A stretch of 64,000 nucleotides of DNA, from positions 1 to 64,000 of the forward strand of contig JAHEYQ010000021.1 in NCBI GenBank assembly GCA_023251515.1, in the 5' to 3' direction. Below, piece after piece: positions 18,452-26,311 of the stretch (the first letter of the stretch is position 1; every line of letters begins with the position of its first letter). Below the pieces are notes generated by a model. The model was given only the letters and a program-made list of their open reading frames with translations. It was not told the origin of the DNA and ran no database searches. The position numbers and the translations under genes are program-made. This stretch comes from Bacteroidales bacterium. GTDB taxonomy: Bacteria > Bacteroidota > Bacteroidia > Bacteroidales > JACABE01.

Positions 18452-19975
18452 TTATATATTTAAATTAAATCCAAGAGGGTTCATTTCTTTAATTAAACCT
18501 AACTGCCAATGTTCTCTATTTAAATATAAAATACCGCTTATGTCTGAAGGTGTTTCAACATCCTTATCAATAATCGCACATGTTTTTTTTCGACCCAGTT
18601 TAGCAAAAAAATATCCTAATTCCAGAATTACGTTTTGCCTTGCTCTTAGTTTGAAATTAGTATCACCTTTGAGTTTACCTTCATCATCAGCAGTTAATAA
18701 AAAAATTGCATAATCAACATTAGCATATAATTCAAACTTCTCAATTATTGTTTGACCATGATTAGGTTGTTCATGTAAAATAATAACGTTAATGTGATTT
18801 TTTTCAAGAAATCTAGCTATTGTTTCCTTTAAAGCTTCGTCTCTACCATGTACTAAAAATACTGTTTTTTCGTTTTTCATACTATTTTTTTTATGTGTAT
18901 TTTTTACTAAAATTCTTTTGTAAAATGATTCTAGAAAGAGTGCAAGTGGTTCGTTTTTTAATAAATCACGAAACAAGATACGAATATCTTCAAATTTATT
19001 GATTTGATTTGGACAATTATAGTCTTTAAGTGTTTTTAAACTATAAATCAATTCGCTAAAAATTAGAATTTTACTTGTAAATATACTTTTAGCTTGTTCT
19101 ACTTCTTTAGCTTCATTAATAATTTTAAAATAGAATTGAAGAAATGCCTGAAATTCAGGCCAACTTTTAATTTCAATAATTTGAGAGTCAGAAATCTTTA
19201 AAAGGATATGCTTGGCAATACCAATCTGATTTAAACAATACTTAAAGAGAGGCAAATTATATTTAGAGAACTCTACTTCATATAATGGTAATCCGTGCAT
19301 TCCAATATTGGTTAAAATGGCATTATGTGATTTAGCCGTAAGACTTAGATACCTCTTAAACAATAGTAAATCAAAGAATTTTTTGGACTCAATAGGAATA
19401 TTTAATTTATTGTCAATATGGTTAAAAATATGTTTTGATAAGAGAGGTTTTTCTAATTCACTAGGCATTGTCTCATGTAATTCTTTCACAAGCTTATCAA
19501 CTGGGAAATCGCTATTAACAATATGATTGCTTTTTAAATTGTTAATTAAATTGGTAGTTTGAATTTTGAAATCATCTGAATTGAAATCATCCCTGATTTT
19601 TGAATTCATACCACTGATTTTGTAATATGGTTTAATTATTTTATACAATTCCTTCAAATAACTGTTAGTACTTAAATCTTTGTAAAAAATATTTATTTCA
19701 TCATAATCCTTAAGAAAGTTGTCATTTGAAATTGATATTTTAATTATTTCTGATAGGAATAGTTTTTTATATATTTTATATGCACACATATTATATTTTG
19801 ACCTTAACATGGCAACATGTTCGATAACTCCCTCAGCCAAAAGAGATGACATAACAATTTCTTCAAACAAATTATTATAAACGACAATCTCACCACAGAA
19901 ATTTTCTTTTAATATCTGAAGTTCTGAGTTTGCGTTTTCAATATATAATATGTCACTTTGTGGGAATAACATCAT
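18452..19975 (-). CDS. TIR-like nucleotide-binding protein with long N-terminal domain
   Basis: Residues 371-507 match the TIR-like (CAP12/PF10137-type) domain: VFLVHGRDEALKETIARFLE, a HEQPNHGQTIIEKF segment, and RARQNVILELGYFFAKLGR. The last of these contains the likely catalytic glutamate, E452. Such domains serve as NAD-degrading effectors or nucleotide sensors in CBASS-type and related defence systems. The first 360 residues are helical and not recognised, and may sense a trigger. The start overlaps the methyltransferase stop by 4 bases and the kinase gene follows after 2 bases. This protein is therefore made together with an apparent small-molecule biosynthetic set. It is probably the effector of the operon, but a resistance or accessory role cannot be ruled out. 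Confidence 0.75.
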   Translation of the reverse strand: MMLFPQSDILYIENANSELQILKENFCGEIVVYNNLFEEIVMSSLLAEGVIEHVAMLRSKYNMCAYKIYKKLFLSEIIKISISNDNFLKDYDEINIFYKDLSTNSYLKELYKIIKPYYKISGMNSKIRDDFNSDDFKIQTTNLINNLKSNHIVNSDFPVDKLVKELHETMPSELEKPLLSKHIFNHIDNKLNIPIESKKFFDLLLFKRYLSLTAKSHNAILTNIGMHGLPLYEVEFSKYNLPLFKYCLNQIGIAKHILLKISDSQIIEIKSWPEFQAFLQFYFKIINEAKEVEQAKSIFTSKILIFSELIYSLKTLKDYNCPNQINKFEDIRILFRDLLKNEPLALFLESFYKRILVKNTHKKNSMKNEKTVFLVHGRDEALKETIARFLEKNHINVIILHEQPNHGQTIIEKFELYANVDYAIFLLTADDEGKLKGDTNFKLRARQNVILELGYFFAKLGRKKTCAIIDKDVETPSDISGILYLNREHWQLGLIKEMNPLGFNLNI

Positions 19976-20574
19976 TTATAACAATATACGGTGAAGTCAG
20001 CAATATTATAATCATGGCGAATTATGACATTCTTACATAATTTAATACATTCAGTAAAAACATCAGCAGGATTGTAATAATATACATCATCATAATAATA
20101 ATGACCATTATATATAGAAGATAAATTAAATGCTACACCATATCTAGCATATAATAAAGTTCTATCTACAAACCTTTTGACCAAATGAATATTATTCGGA
20201 GCAATATGATTTAAGGCTCCAGAGCAAACTACATAATCAAACTGTTTATCAATGTCTTCATGTAAAATATCAATTTCATTAAAACTTAAATGTGGATGAA
20301 GCAATTTGGCTTGAGCCAAAATTTGTTTTGAAATGTCAATTCCAGTATATATTATTTTATCCCCTTTTTCTCGTATGAAAGAAAAAAAATCACCAAAACC
20401 GCAACCAACATCTAGAATGCTCATATTATCTGTTATCCCTATTTCATACAAAATGCTAAATCTTAATTTTTGAAGCTCTCTATTCTCCCAACAAACAGAG
20501 TCAGCTGAAACACCATATATATTTAGCCTTTTCTCATATTTAGATATTATATATTCCTTATCTTGATATTTCAT
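19972..20574 (-). CDS. class I SAM-dependent methyltransferase
   Basis: This 200-residue protein shows the Rossmann methyltransferase pattern: motif I ILDVGCGFGDF at residues 53-63, an acidic strand end IYTGIDIS for the SAM ribose, and motif IV FDYVVCSGALNHI. The substrate is not evident, and the short C-terminal part is rich in tyrosine. It overlaps both neighbours by 4 bases (formyltransferase upstream, TIR-like gene downstream), so it belongs to the six-gene operon. It probably methylates a small molecule made by the preceding enzymes. Confidence 0.78.
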   Translation of the reverse strand: MKYQDKEYIISKYEKRLNIYGVSADSVCWENRELQKLRFSILYEIGITDNMSILDVGCGFGDFFSFIREKGDKIIYTGIDISKQILAQAKLLHPHLSFNEIDILHEDIDKQFDYVVCSGALNHIAPNNIHLVKRFVDRTLLYARYGVAFNLSSIYNGHYYYDDVYYYNPADVFTECIKLCKNVIIRHDYNIADFTVYCYK

Positions 20575-21188
20575 AATATTTTCCGAATTACTTTTCTTTC
20601 TTCAATATTCAAAAGATTTAAGGCATATAACTGAATAGCTCTTGAATAAATAATGTGCTCTTCTTGTGATATTCTTGCCCCTAATGATTCCTCAGTATCA
20701 AAATCATATATTGGAACTACAGCCTGTTCTATTATTGGACCAGAATCTGCATCATCATCAACAAAATGAACTGTACAGCCAGTGAATTTAACACCATATT
20801 TTAAACAGTTTTTTATCATTTTAAAACCAGGAAACGCAGGTAAAAGTGAGGGATGAATATTCATTATTCTATTTTTATATTTTTGCACAAACATTGGAGT
20901 TAGTAATTGAAAATAGCCAGCCAAACAGATTAAATCGATTTGGTGTAAATCAATGTATTTAGATAACTCTGTATCAAAAAGTTCTCTGGATTCAAAATTC
21001 TCTCTTTTTATTACAATAGTTTCTATTCCTTTGATGCGTGCAATTTGGACAGCCTTAGCATCTTCTTTATAACTAATAACTAAATCGACGGTAGCATTTA
21101 TTACATTATTGTTACAATTATTAATTATTGTCTCTAAATTAGAGCCTCTACCACATGCAAAAATTGCTAGTTTAATTTTATTTTCCAT
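20571..21188 (-). CDS. PurN-like formyltransferase
   Basis: This is a 10-formyltetrahydrofolate-dependent transferase of the GART/PurN type. Its 205 residues begin MENKIKLAIFACGRGSNLE. The catalytic set is present: the N and H of NIHPSLLPAFPG and the aspartate of DDDADSGPIIEQ. The frame is open further upstream to 21281, but the ATG at 21188 gives the usual PurN N-terminus and overlaps the end of the aminotransferase gene by 11 bases, so I chose it. Within an operon containing a DegT aminotransferase it probably formylates an amine made by that enzyme rather than glycinamide ribonucleotide. A true second purN cannot be excluded. Confidence 0.8.
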   Translation of the reverse strand: MENKIKLAIFACGRGSNLETIINNCNNNVINATVDLVISYKEDAKAVQIARIKGIETIVIKRENFESRELFDTELSKYIDLHQIDLICLAGYFQLLTPMFVQKYKNRIMNIHPSLLPAFPGFKMIKNCLKYGVKFTGCTVHFVDDDADSGPIIEQAVVPIYDFDTEESLGARISQEEHIIYSRAIQLYALNLLNIEERKVIRKIL

Positions 21189-22260
21189 TGAAGAATATAC
21201 TAATTGATTGAGAAATATAATTAATAAAGCTTTGGTCAAATAAATGAGACCAATGGAGGCAAACAATATGCTCATTAACAAAATGTGAATTAGGAAAATT
21301 ATCAGAAATCACGCCAACATTACTGAAGTAAGGTTCACAATTTACGACTTGATTTATATATGCTTTAATATTTTTTTGCTTTAAGAATGAAATAAAATCA
21401 TTTCTTTCAGATTTATTTTTTAAAATAATAGGAAAACTTTGATAAACATAATCTGAATTATACTTTGGCAGACTAATATTGGGGATATGTGACAATTCAT
21501 AGTTTAATAATCTAGCAAGAAATCTTCTCTGTTCAATATTCTTTTCTAATTTATTCATTCTTAAAATACCTATGAATGCATTAAATTGACCAATATTGAA
21601 ATTATAACCGGCCTCAATAAATACTTTATTAACATCCCCATAACCCCTCAAAGTCTTGCACTTTAAATATAACTGTTCGTCATTTGTTGTAATTGCTCCC
21701 CCAGTTGCAGTTGAGAGTACTTTCATAGAATTAAAACTGAAACAACCAAAGAGCCCCAAACTGCCACATTTACTTTCACTGATTGTAGCACCGAAAGACC
21801 GAGCAACATCTTCAATTACAGGAATATTATGAACTTTCCCAATTTGTACAATTTCATTGGTGTACTTTGCTGGGAAACCAAATTGATGAACAAGTATTAT
21901 AGCTTTTGTTTGTTTATTAATTTTATTTTCAATTAACGAATATTCAAGCGAATATGTTTCGATTTCAATATCAATAAATATTGGTTTAGCACCAATATGT
22001 GCAACTGGATTTACCGTTGCAGGGAAGGTACATGCTGGCACTATTATTTCACTGTTTTTATCACAATTTAAAGATTTTAAGGATAAAGTTAATGCCGCTG
22101 TACCCGAACTTGTAACAAGTGCATATTTTGTACCTATAAAACGTGCAATTCTATGTTCAAACTCATCAATAAAATCAAAATTAAATCTTTTGTTTTCAAA
22201 CTCTAAAAATAATTGATCTAAATCAAATCCAAGATGTTCAATAAATATATTTTCCATCAT
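21178..22260 (-). CDS. DegT/DnrJ/EryC1-type PLP aminotransferase
   Basis: This 360-residue protein has the fold and motifs of DegT-type sugar aminotransferases: YALVTSSGTAALTLSLKSL near residue 50, IPVIEDVARSFGA, and the PLP-lysine region GCFSFNSMKVLSTATGGA with the lysine conserved. These enzymes usually aminate keto sugars on nucleotide carriers. Its ATG overlaps the radical SAM gene stop by 4 bases, and its own stop overlaps the formyltransferase start. An amine product that is then formylated would fit N-formyl amino sugars of surface glycans or of a nucleotide-like signal. Confidence 0.82.
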   Translation of the reverse strand: MMENIFIEHLGFDLDQLFLEFENKRFNFDFIDEFEHRIARFIGTKYALVTSSGTAALTLSLKSLNCDKNSEIIVPACTFPATVNPVAHIGAKPIFIDIEIETYSLEYSLIENKINKQTKAIILVHQFGFPAKYTNEIVQIGKVHNIPVIEDVARSFGATISESKCGSLGLFGCFSFNSMKVLSTATGGAITTNDEQLYLKCKTLRGYGDVNKVFIEAGYNFNIGQFNAFIGILRMNKLEKNIEQRRFLARLLNYELSHIPNISLPKYNSDYVYQSFPIILKNKSERNDFISFLKQKNIKAYINQVVNCEPYFSNVGVISDNFPNSHFVNEHIVCLHWSHLFDQSFINYISQSISIFFNGK

Positions 22261-23105
22261 AATTCTTGTTTACATCCAAGTTGACCACAACCGGCATATA
22301 CGTCATTACCACTACTTTGTTTTAATGCTATTTTTACGCCTTTAGATTGCAAATAACTTATGACGAATTCAACGTTCTCTTTTGAAGGAGCTATTAAATT
22401 CGATGAGGGGAAACTATTAAAAGGTATTATTTGTAATTCGCATTTTATATTTTCAATGCATTTTACTAGTCTATTTAAGTCATCGACAGTATTGTTAAAT
22501 CTTTCAATTAGAGTGTATTGTATGATTATTTCATCACCAGAAGTATCAGTATATTCTTTTGCTGCGTTAAGTAAATCATTTAATGGATAAACTTTATTTA
22601 TTGGAATTACTCTGTTTCGCTGTTCATTAGTTGTCGCATGTAATGATATAGCTAGCTTTGGTCTTCTTTCAAGCTTTGAAAGTTCAACAATGCAAGGAAT
22701 TATACCCGAAGTTGAAATAGTAATATTCTCAGGTGGAATTCCGATGTCTTGAAATAGTTGGAGAGATTTAATTACATTACTATAGTTAAAGAAAGGTTCT
22801 CCCATTCCCATAAATAAAACTGTACAATTGTTGTAACAAATATTGTTATCGAACGCTAAAGTTTTAACCTGAAGAAATATTTCTTCATAACACAGGTCTC
22901 TAATATAGTCCATATCTTTACCTGTAGCACACGGACTACATTTATTAATACATCCAACTTGACAAGAAATACAAAATTTAGTTTCCCCTATTAATGGAAT
23001 ATATACAGCTTCAATACACTCTTCATCAGAAAGTCCCAAAATATATTTTATACTTTTATCCTTAGCAAAAACTTTTTTAATTATTTTTAAATCTGTCATT
23101 TTCAT
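22257..23105 (-). CDS. RlmN/Cfr-like radical SAM methyltransferase homologue
   Basis: This 282-residue protein carries the radical SAM cluster CINKCSPC (C52, C56, C59) directly after CISCQVG. C45 takes the position of the essential first cysteine of RlmN. C273 in GNDVYAGCGQL matches the methyl-carrying C-terminal cysteine. FMGMGEPFFNY and SLHATTNEQRNRVIP are also classic RlmN/Cfr motifs. The roughly 90-residue N-terminal accessory domain of RlmN is absent. Family members methylate C2 or C8 of adenosine in rRNA or tRNA. This short form is the first gene of a six-gene operon, so a free nucleotide or a special RNA is a plausible substrate; that is inference. Confidence 0.82.
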   Translation of the reverse strand: MKMTDLKIIKKVFAKDKSIKYILGLSDEECIEAVYIPLIGETKFCISCQVGCINKCSPCATGKDMDYIRDLCYEEIFLQVKTLAFDNNICYNNCTVLFMGMGEPFFNYSNVIKSLQLFQDIGIPPENITISTSGIIPCIVELSKLERRPKLAISLHATTNEQRNRVIPINKVYPLNDLLNAAKEYTDTSGDEIIIQYTLIERFNNTVDDLNRLVKCIENIKCELQIIPFNSFPSSNLIAPSKENVEFVISYLQSKGVKIALKQSSGNDVYAGCGQLGCKQEL

Positions 23106-23182
23106 TCAATTTTTGTACGTGTATATTTTAACTGTATATTTACAATGTTATACATTGGCAATGTGCTTTTAAAATGCGTTAT
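23106..23182. other. spacer with promoter region of the six-gene operon
   Basis: This short AT-rich stretch precedes the radical SAM gene on the minus strand and must contain its promoter if the operon starts here. It also holds the right copy of the 16-base repeat. No clear Bacteroidota -7 box was identified. Confidence 0.4.
23153..23168 (+). repeat. 16-base direct repeat, right copy
   Basis: CATTGGCAATGTGCTT is repeated from 17868-17883. It lies between the six-gene operon and the SIR2-pAgo gene and is followed by an ATGCGTTA-like segment, similar in layout to 28553-28588. Confidence 0.65.
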
Positions 23183-26100
23183 CTATATGAAGTATCTAAA
23201 ATCATAAGCTTTATTACCTAGTTCTTCTAATTGTTTACCCATTACCGAAAGTCTTTTTGAAAAGTCAATTGTTACTGGCATTGTCTTGTAAAGTTCTGCT
23301 CCGTTCCAGTTCATCTTTGTTAATTTTAAAATGTCGTTAGCTACTGTTTCAATTGGGTCTGTACCTCTAAACCTTTTTATTAGCAAAGGTGTTGGAATAC
23401 CTCTTTTGCCTTGATAATATGGTTTTAGTAGTTCGTTACTTTGAACTAAACCGTGTGTCCAAAGCAAGAAACTAAATTCGTCTAACTGTATGATTGTTCC
23501 TCTGTCTATCGGAAATCCATCAAATTTGTGTTTACCTGTTGAGTAATTCTTTTTTAGTTTTATTGCTCTCCAATTACTGAACTGTTGAATTTGTAAAAGT
23601 TCAATATTGTCAATGCCTTCAAGTGCATTACAAATTCCTTCAATTTCGTCACGAGTATAATGAGTTGTCTTATGAAGCACCAACTTTTTAAGTCCAATTA
23701 CTGGGTCAATTTTATGGTAAGTATTTCGGATATTTGTTACCAAACGAAAAGCATCATCCTTGCTCATAAATGGATTTTTGCCAATCAAAACTGGTTTTTC
23801 AATGGGTTGAAGTAAAAAACGTAAACCGTTTCCATTTCCATCAAAAATTTGACTGCTACCTAAAACGACTTTATTTCTTGCGTTTTGTCTTATTGCATAA
23901 CCCAATCCAACAAAGGCAGTTTCTGTGTTATCAGTTTTTACTTTCCAAGGTGTACCGTTTGATTTTACATAAATACCCAATGAAAGCCACCATTTTACTT
24001 TTGCTTGGTCGCCATAAGTGATTGATTTATCTTCTATTAATTGCAGACGCAAACCGTTCTTTACTGCATACAATTTAAGTGAATCGTGAAGGTCAAAATT
24101 GGTTTGTTCGTTTTTGAGTTCTCTGAATTTTTTCCAAGCACTTGGAATATAAACTACCACACAATCAATTTCGTTCTGCTTTAATGAAAGGTTGTCAATT
24201 TTGCTTTTTATATGCTCATAAAACTGAATCGCTGAATATTGCCTTATTTCTTGACTATTTATTGCAACAACAAATTCACTTTGTATGGAAATTGGAATTA
24301 CTAAATGCTTTTTAAAAACGGCATCAAAACCTGGATAATCTTTCAGGTATTCTTTTTCTGTTGTTGGACTTACAGGATTTAGTAATGATTCTAAATGTGA
24401 TTTTAGCTTTTCAAAACCTGTATCAGGAGCAATTATTGCTAACTGAATTTTTGAAGCAACTCCATTGGCACCGAAACTTTCTTCTAACGGACCTAATAGT
24501 TTCAATCCGTTTATTGGATGAATAGACTGCTTGGTTTCGTCTTGATGATGAAAATAAATTAGAGGTTCGTTTGCTTTTGAATAACTGTCGAAGCAAAAGA
24601 AATTTCCCATCTTTTGAGCTGCTGTTGCGTAATAGGTTGAAAGTTTAATTTCAAAATCTCCTAAGCGGAAAGTTAAATCGGATTTTCTACGTTGTAATTC
24701 CTTAAACCAAAAATCTACTTTCTTTCCGTATTTTGCGTTCCAACGATTTGAAGTCACTATGTTGGTTATATTCTGAACGGTTAATCTGTCGGGTTCTTCG
24801 CCTGTTGTTGTTTGTATATGTATAGTCGGACAAATCAGTAGAAACAAATCTTTGTTTACAAATTCTAATTTAAATTCAAATGCTTCAAAAACCTGATAGC
24901 CTTTTGGAATATTAAGATTTAACCATTTCGGAATACTTTCAATTTCCTCTTGGCTCAATGGGTGATTAACTGAAAAGATCTTCCTTATTTGTCTCCCTCT
25001 ACTAAAAATGGCTAAACCGTATTCGTTCACAAATGATTTTTCAAATAACTCATACAACATTCCAATGTAGAAGGAATCGGGCTGGTGAAAAAGATGCTCG
25101 GGAATATCAATCGGTTTTAAATCGTCTGTAAGATAATCTTTGAAAACAGCGTTGATTTCATTCTCATTTCCAAAAAGTGAAAGTGTTTCGCCTTTGCTGA
25201 ATGCTGCAACTATGTTAGAATCCTTTAATACTTCTCTTAACTTTTTCCATTTACCTTCTCCGTTTATTTTGGTCTTGGTCGAAAAAATAGTTTTAGGAAA
25301 ATGCGTTGCCTTGATAGCATTAAGTAGAATTGGTGTAGTGTTCGATTGATTTTGTGTAAGCCTAAAAAAACGTCTTTGCTCAAATCTTTCTTTGGCAATA
25401 GAATCAATTTGCTCGTTTTTTAATTCGCAAACTGTGTAAAGTTCGTGCATGAAATAATCAAAACTATCAATAACCATAAAGCCCGAACGCTGATTTTGTG
25501 CATTGACTTTCTCTATTAGGTTTGATAATCGTTCACTTGGAATAATATCTTTTGGAATGCACCAAATCAAACCTTTTGGAAATGCATTTGGTTTCTCTAA
25601 TGCTTTTTCAAGGGTTTGCAAAACCGATTCGTCACTACCCGAATAACCGACCACCAATAAGCCTCTTTGTGCAGAAGTGTCTATAAAATAGTGATGTAGA
25701 TTATCTTCTAATTTCTGCAATTCTGCGTCCGTATTTTGTAAAGCATCATAACGGAAATCTCCGTGCAGTTTTACAATTGTGGGAATATCATTTCTGAAAT
25801 TTTGAACCGATTTTGAATTTTCAGGTGATACTACTTGGCAACTTATATCTAACTTATTGATTGCTCTTTCAATTAAGTCGTCAAAGTTTGTTGTCCAAAC
25901 TGTGTTTAATTTTTGCTGACCTACCAATGACGAAAGACACATAAAACCAATTGAAGGTTTTTTATCTCTTACCAAACTGGTTAAAAACTCTTGTCTTACC
26001 AATCTGTCAGGATAGCACTTTTCAAAATAATAAGAATATGGATTTACTGCCTTTGCATCTTCTTCTACAAAATAACTTTGTATGACTTTTTTATTGGCTT

Positions 26101-26299
26101 CAACTTTTAAATCTTGAAATTTTTTTCCGTTTATTTTTCCGCTAACACTTAACAACTCTCGTTTGAAAAGCCAAACCAAATCATTACCCGAATGAATGCC
26201 CGAAGAAATAGACGCACCTGCTCCAAGGAACAAATCAAATGATTGATTTGAAAGCACTTTATAACTTCGCAAAAAGGTATCTTTGTCTATTTTTAGCAT
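23183..26299 (-). CDS. single-chain SIR2-APAZ-prokaryotic Argonaute
   Basis: This 1038-residue protein begins with a SIR2 domain: FLGAGASISSGI at 24-35, WTTNFDD at 135-141 and KLHGD at 177-181. The asparagine and histidine needed for NAD hydrolysis are therefore present. Residues about 330-600 fit an APAZ-like region. A MID-like part follows (VVVYIPSAW near 715), then a PIWI domain with LHKTTHYTRDEIEG near 875 and RGTIIQLDEFSFLLWTHG near 933. The first PIWI catalytic aspartate is replaced (FVGLGYAIRQ near 797), so slicing is unlikely. In related SIR2-pAgo systems, guide-directed recognition of invader DNA triggers NAD depletion and cell death (family knowledge). It lies 12 bases after the GGCT-HEPN gene. 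Confidence 0.85.
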   Translation of the reverse strand: MLKIDKDTFLRSYKVLSNQSFDLFLGAGASISSGIHSGNDLVWLFKRELLSVSGKINGKKFQDLKVEANKKVIQSYFVEEDAKAVNPYSYYFEKCYPDRLVRQEFLTSLVRDKKPSIGFMCLSSLVGQQKLNTVWTTNFDDLIERAINKLDISCQVVSPENSKSVQNFRNDIPTIVKLHGDFRYDALQNTDAELQKLEDNLHHYFIDTSAQRGLLVVGYSGSDESVLQTLEKALEKPNAFPKGLIWCIPKDIIPSERLSNLIEKVNAQNQRSGFMVIDSFDYFMHELYTVCELKNEQIDSIAKERFEQRRFFRLTQNQSNTTPILLNAIKATHFPKTIFSTKTKINGEGKWKKLREVLKDSNIVAAFSKGETLSLFGNENEINAVFKDYLTDDLKPIDIPEHLFHQPDSFYIGMLYELFEKSFVNEYGLAIFSRGRQIRKIFSVNHPLSQEEIESIPKWLNLNIPKGYQVFEAFEFKLEFVNKDLFLLICPTIHIQTTTGEEPDRLTVQNITNIVTSNRWNAKYGKKVDFWFKELQRRKSDLTFRLGDFEIKLSTYYATAAQKMGNFFCFDSYSKANEPLIYFHHQDETKQSIHPINGLKLLGPLEESFGANGVASKIQLAIIAPDTGFEKLKSHLESLLNPVSPTTEKEYLKDYPGFDAVFKKHLVIPISIQSEFVVAINSQEIRQYSAIQFYEHIKSKIDNLSLKQNEIDCVVVYIPSAWKKFRELKNEQTNFDLHDSLKLYAVKNGLRLQLIEDKSITYGDQAKVKWWLSLGIYVKSNGTPWKVKTDNTETAFVGLGYAIRQNARNKVVLGSSQIFDGNGNGLRFLLQPIEKPVLIGKNPFMSKDDAFRLVTNIRNTYHKIDPVIGLKKLVLHKTTHYTRDEIEGICNALEGIDNIELLQIQQFSNWRAIKLKKNYSTGKHKFDGFPIDRGTIIQLDEFSFLLWTHGLVQSNELLKPYYQGKRGIPTPLLIKRFRGTDPIETVANDILKLTKMNWNGAELYKTMPVTIDFSKRLSVMGKQLEELGNKAYDFRYFI

Positions 26300-26311
26300 A
26301 TTTTACTCAAT

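Noticed and set aside
21189..21281. Upstream extension of the formyltransferase frame
   Set aside because: The extra 31 residues are a shadow of the aminotransferase gene; the ATG at 21188 gives the standard PurN N-terminus.
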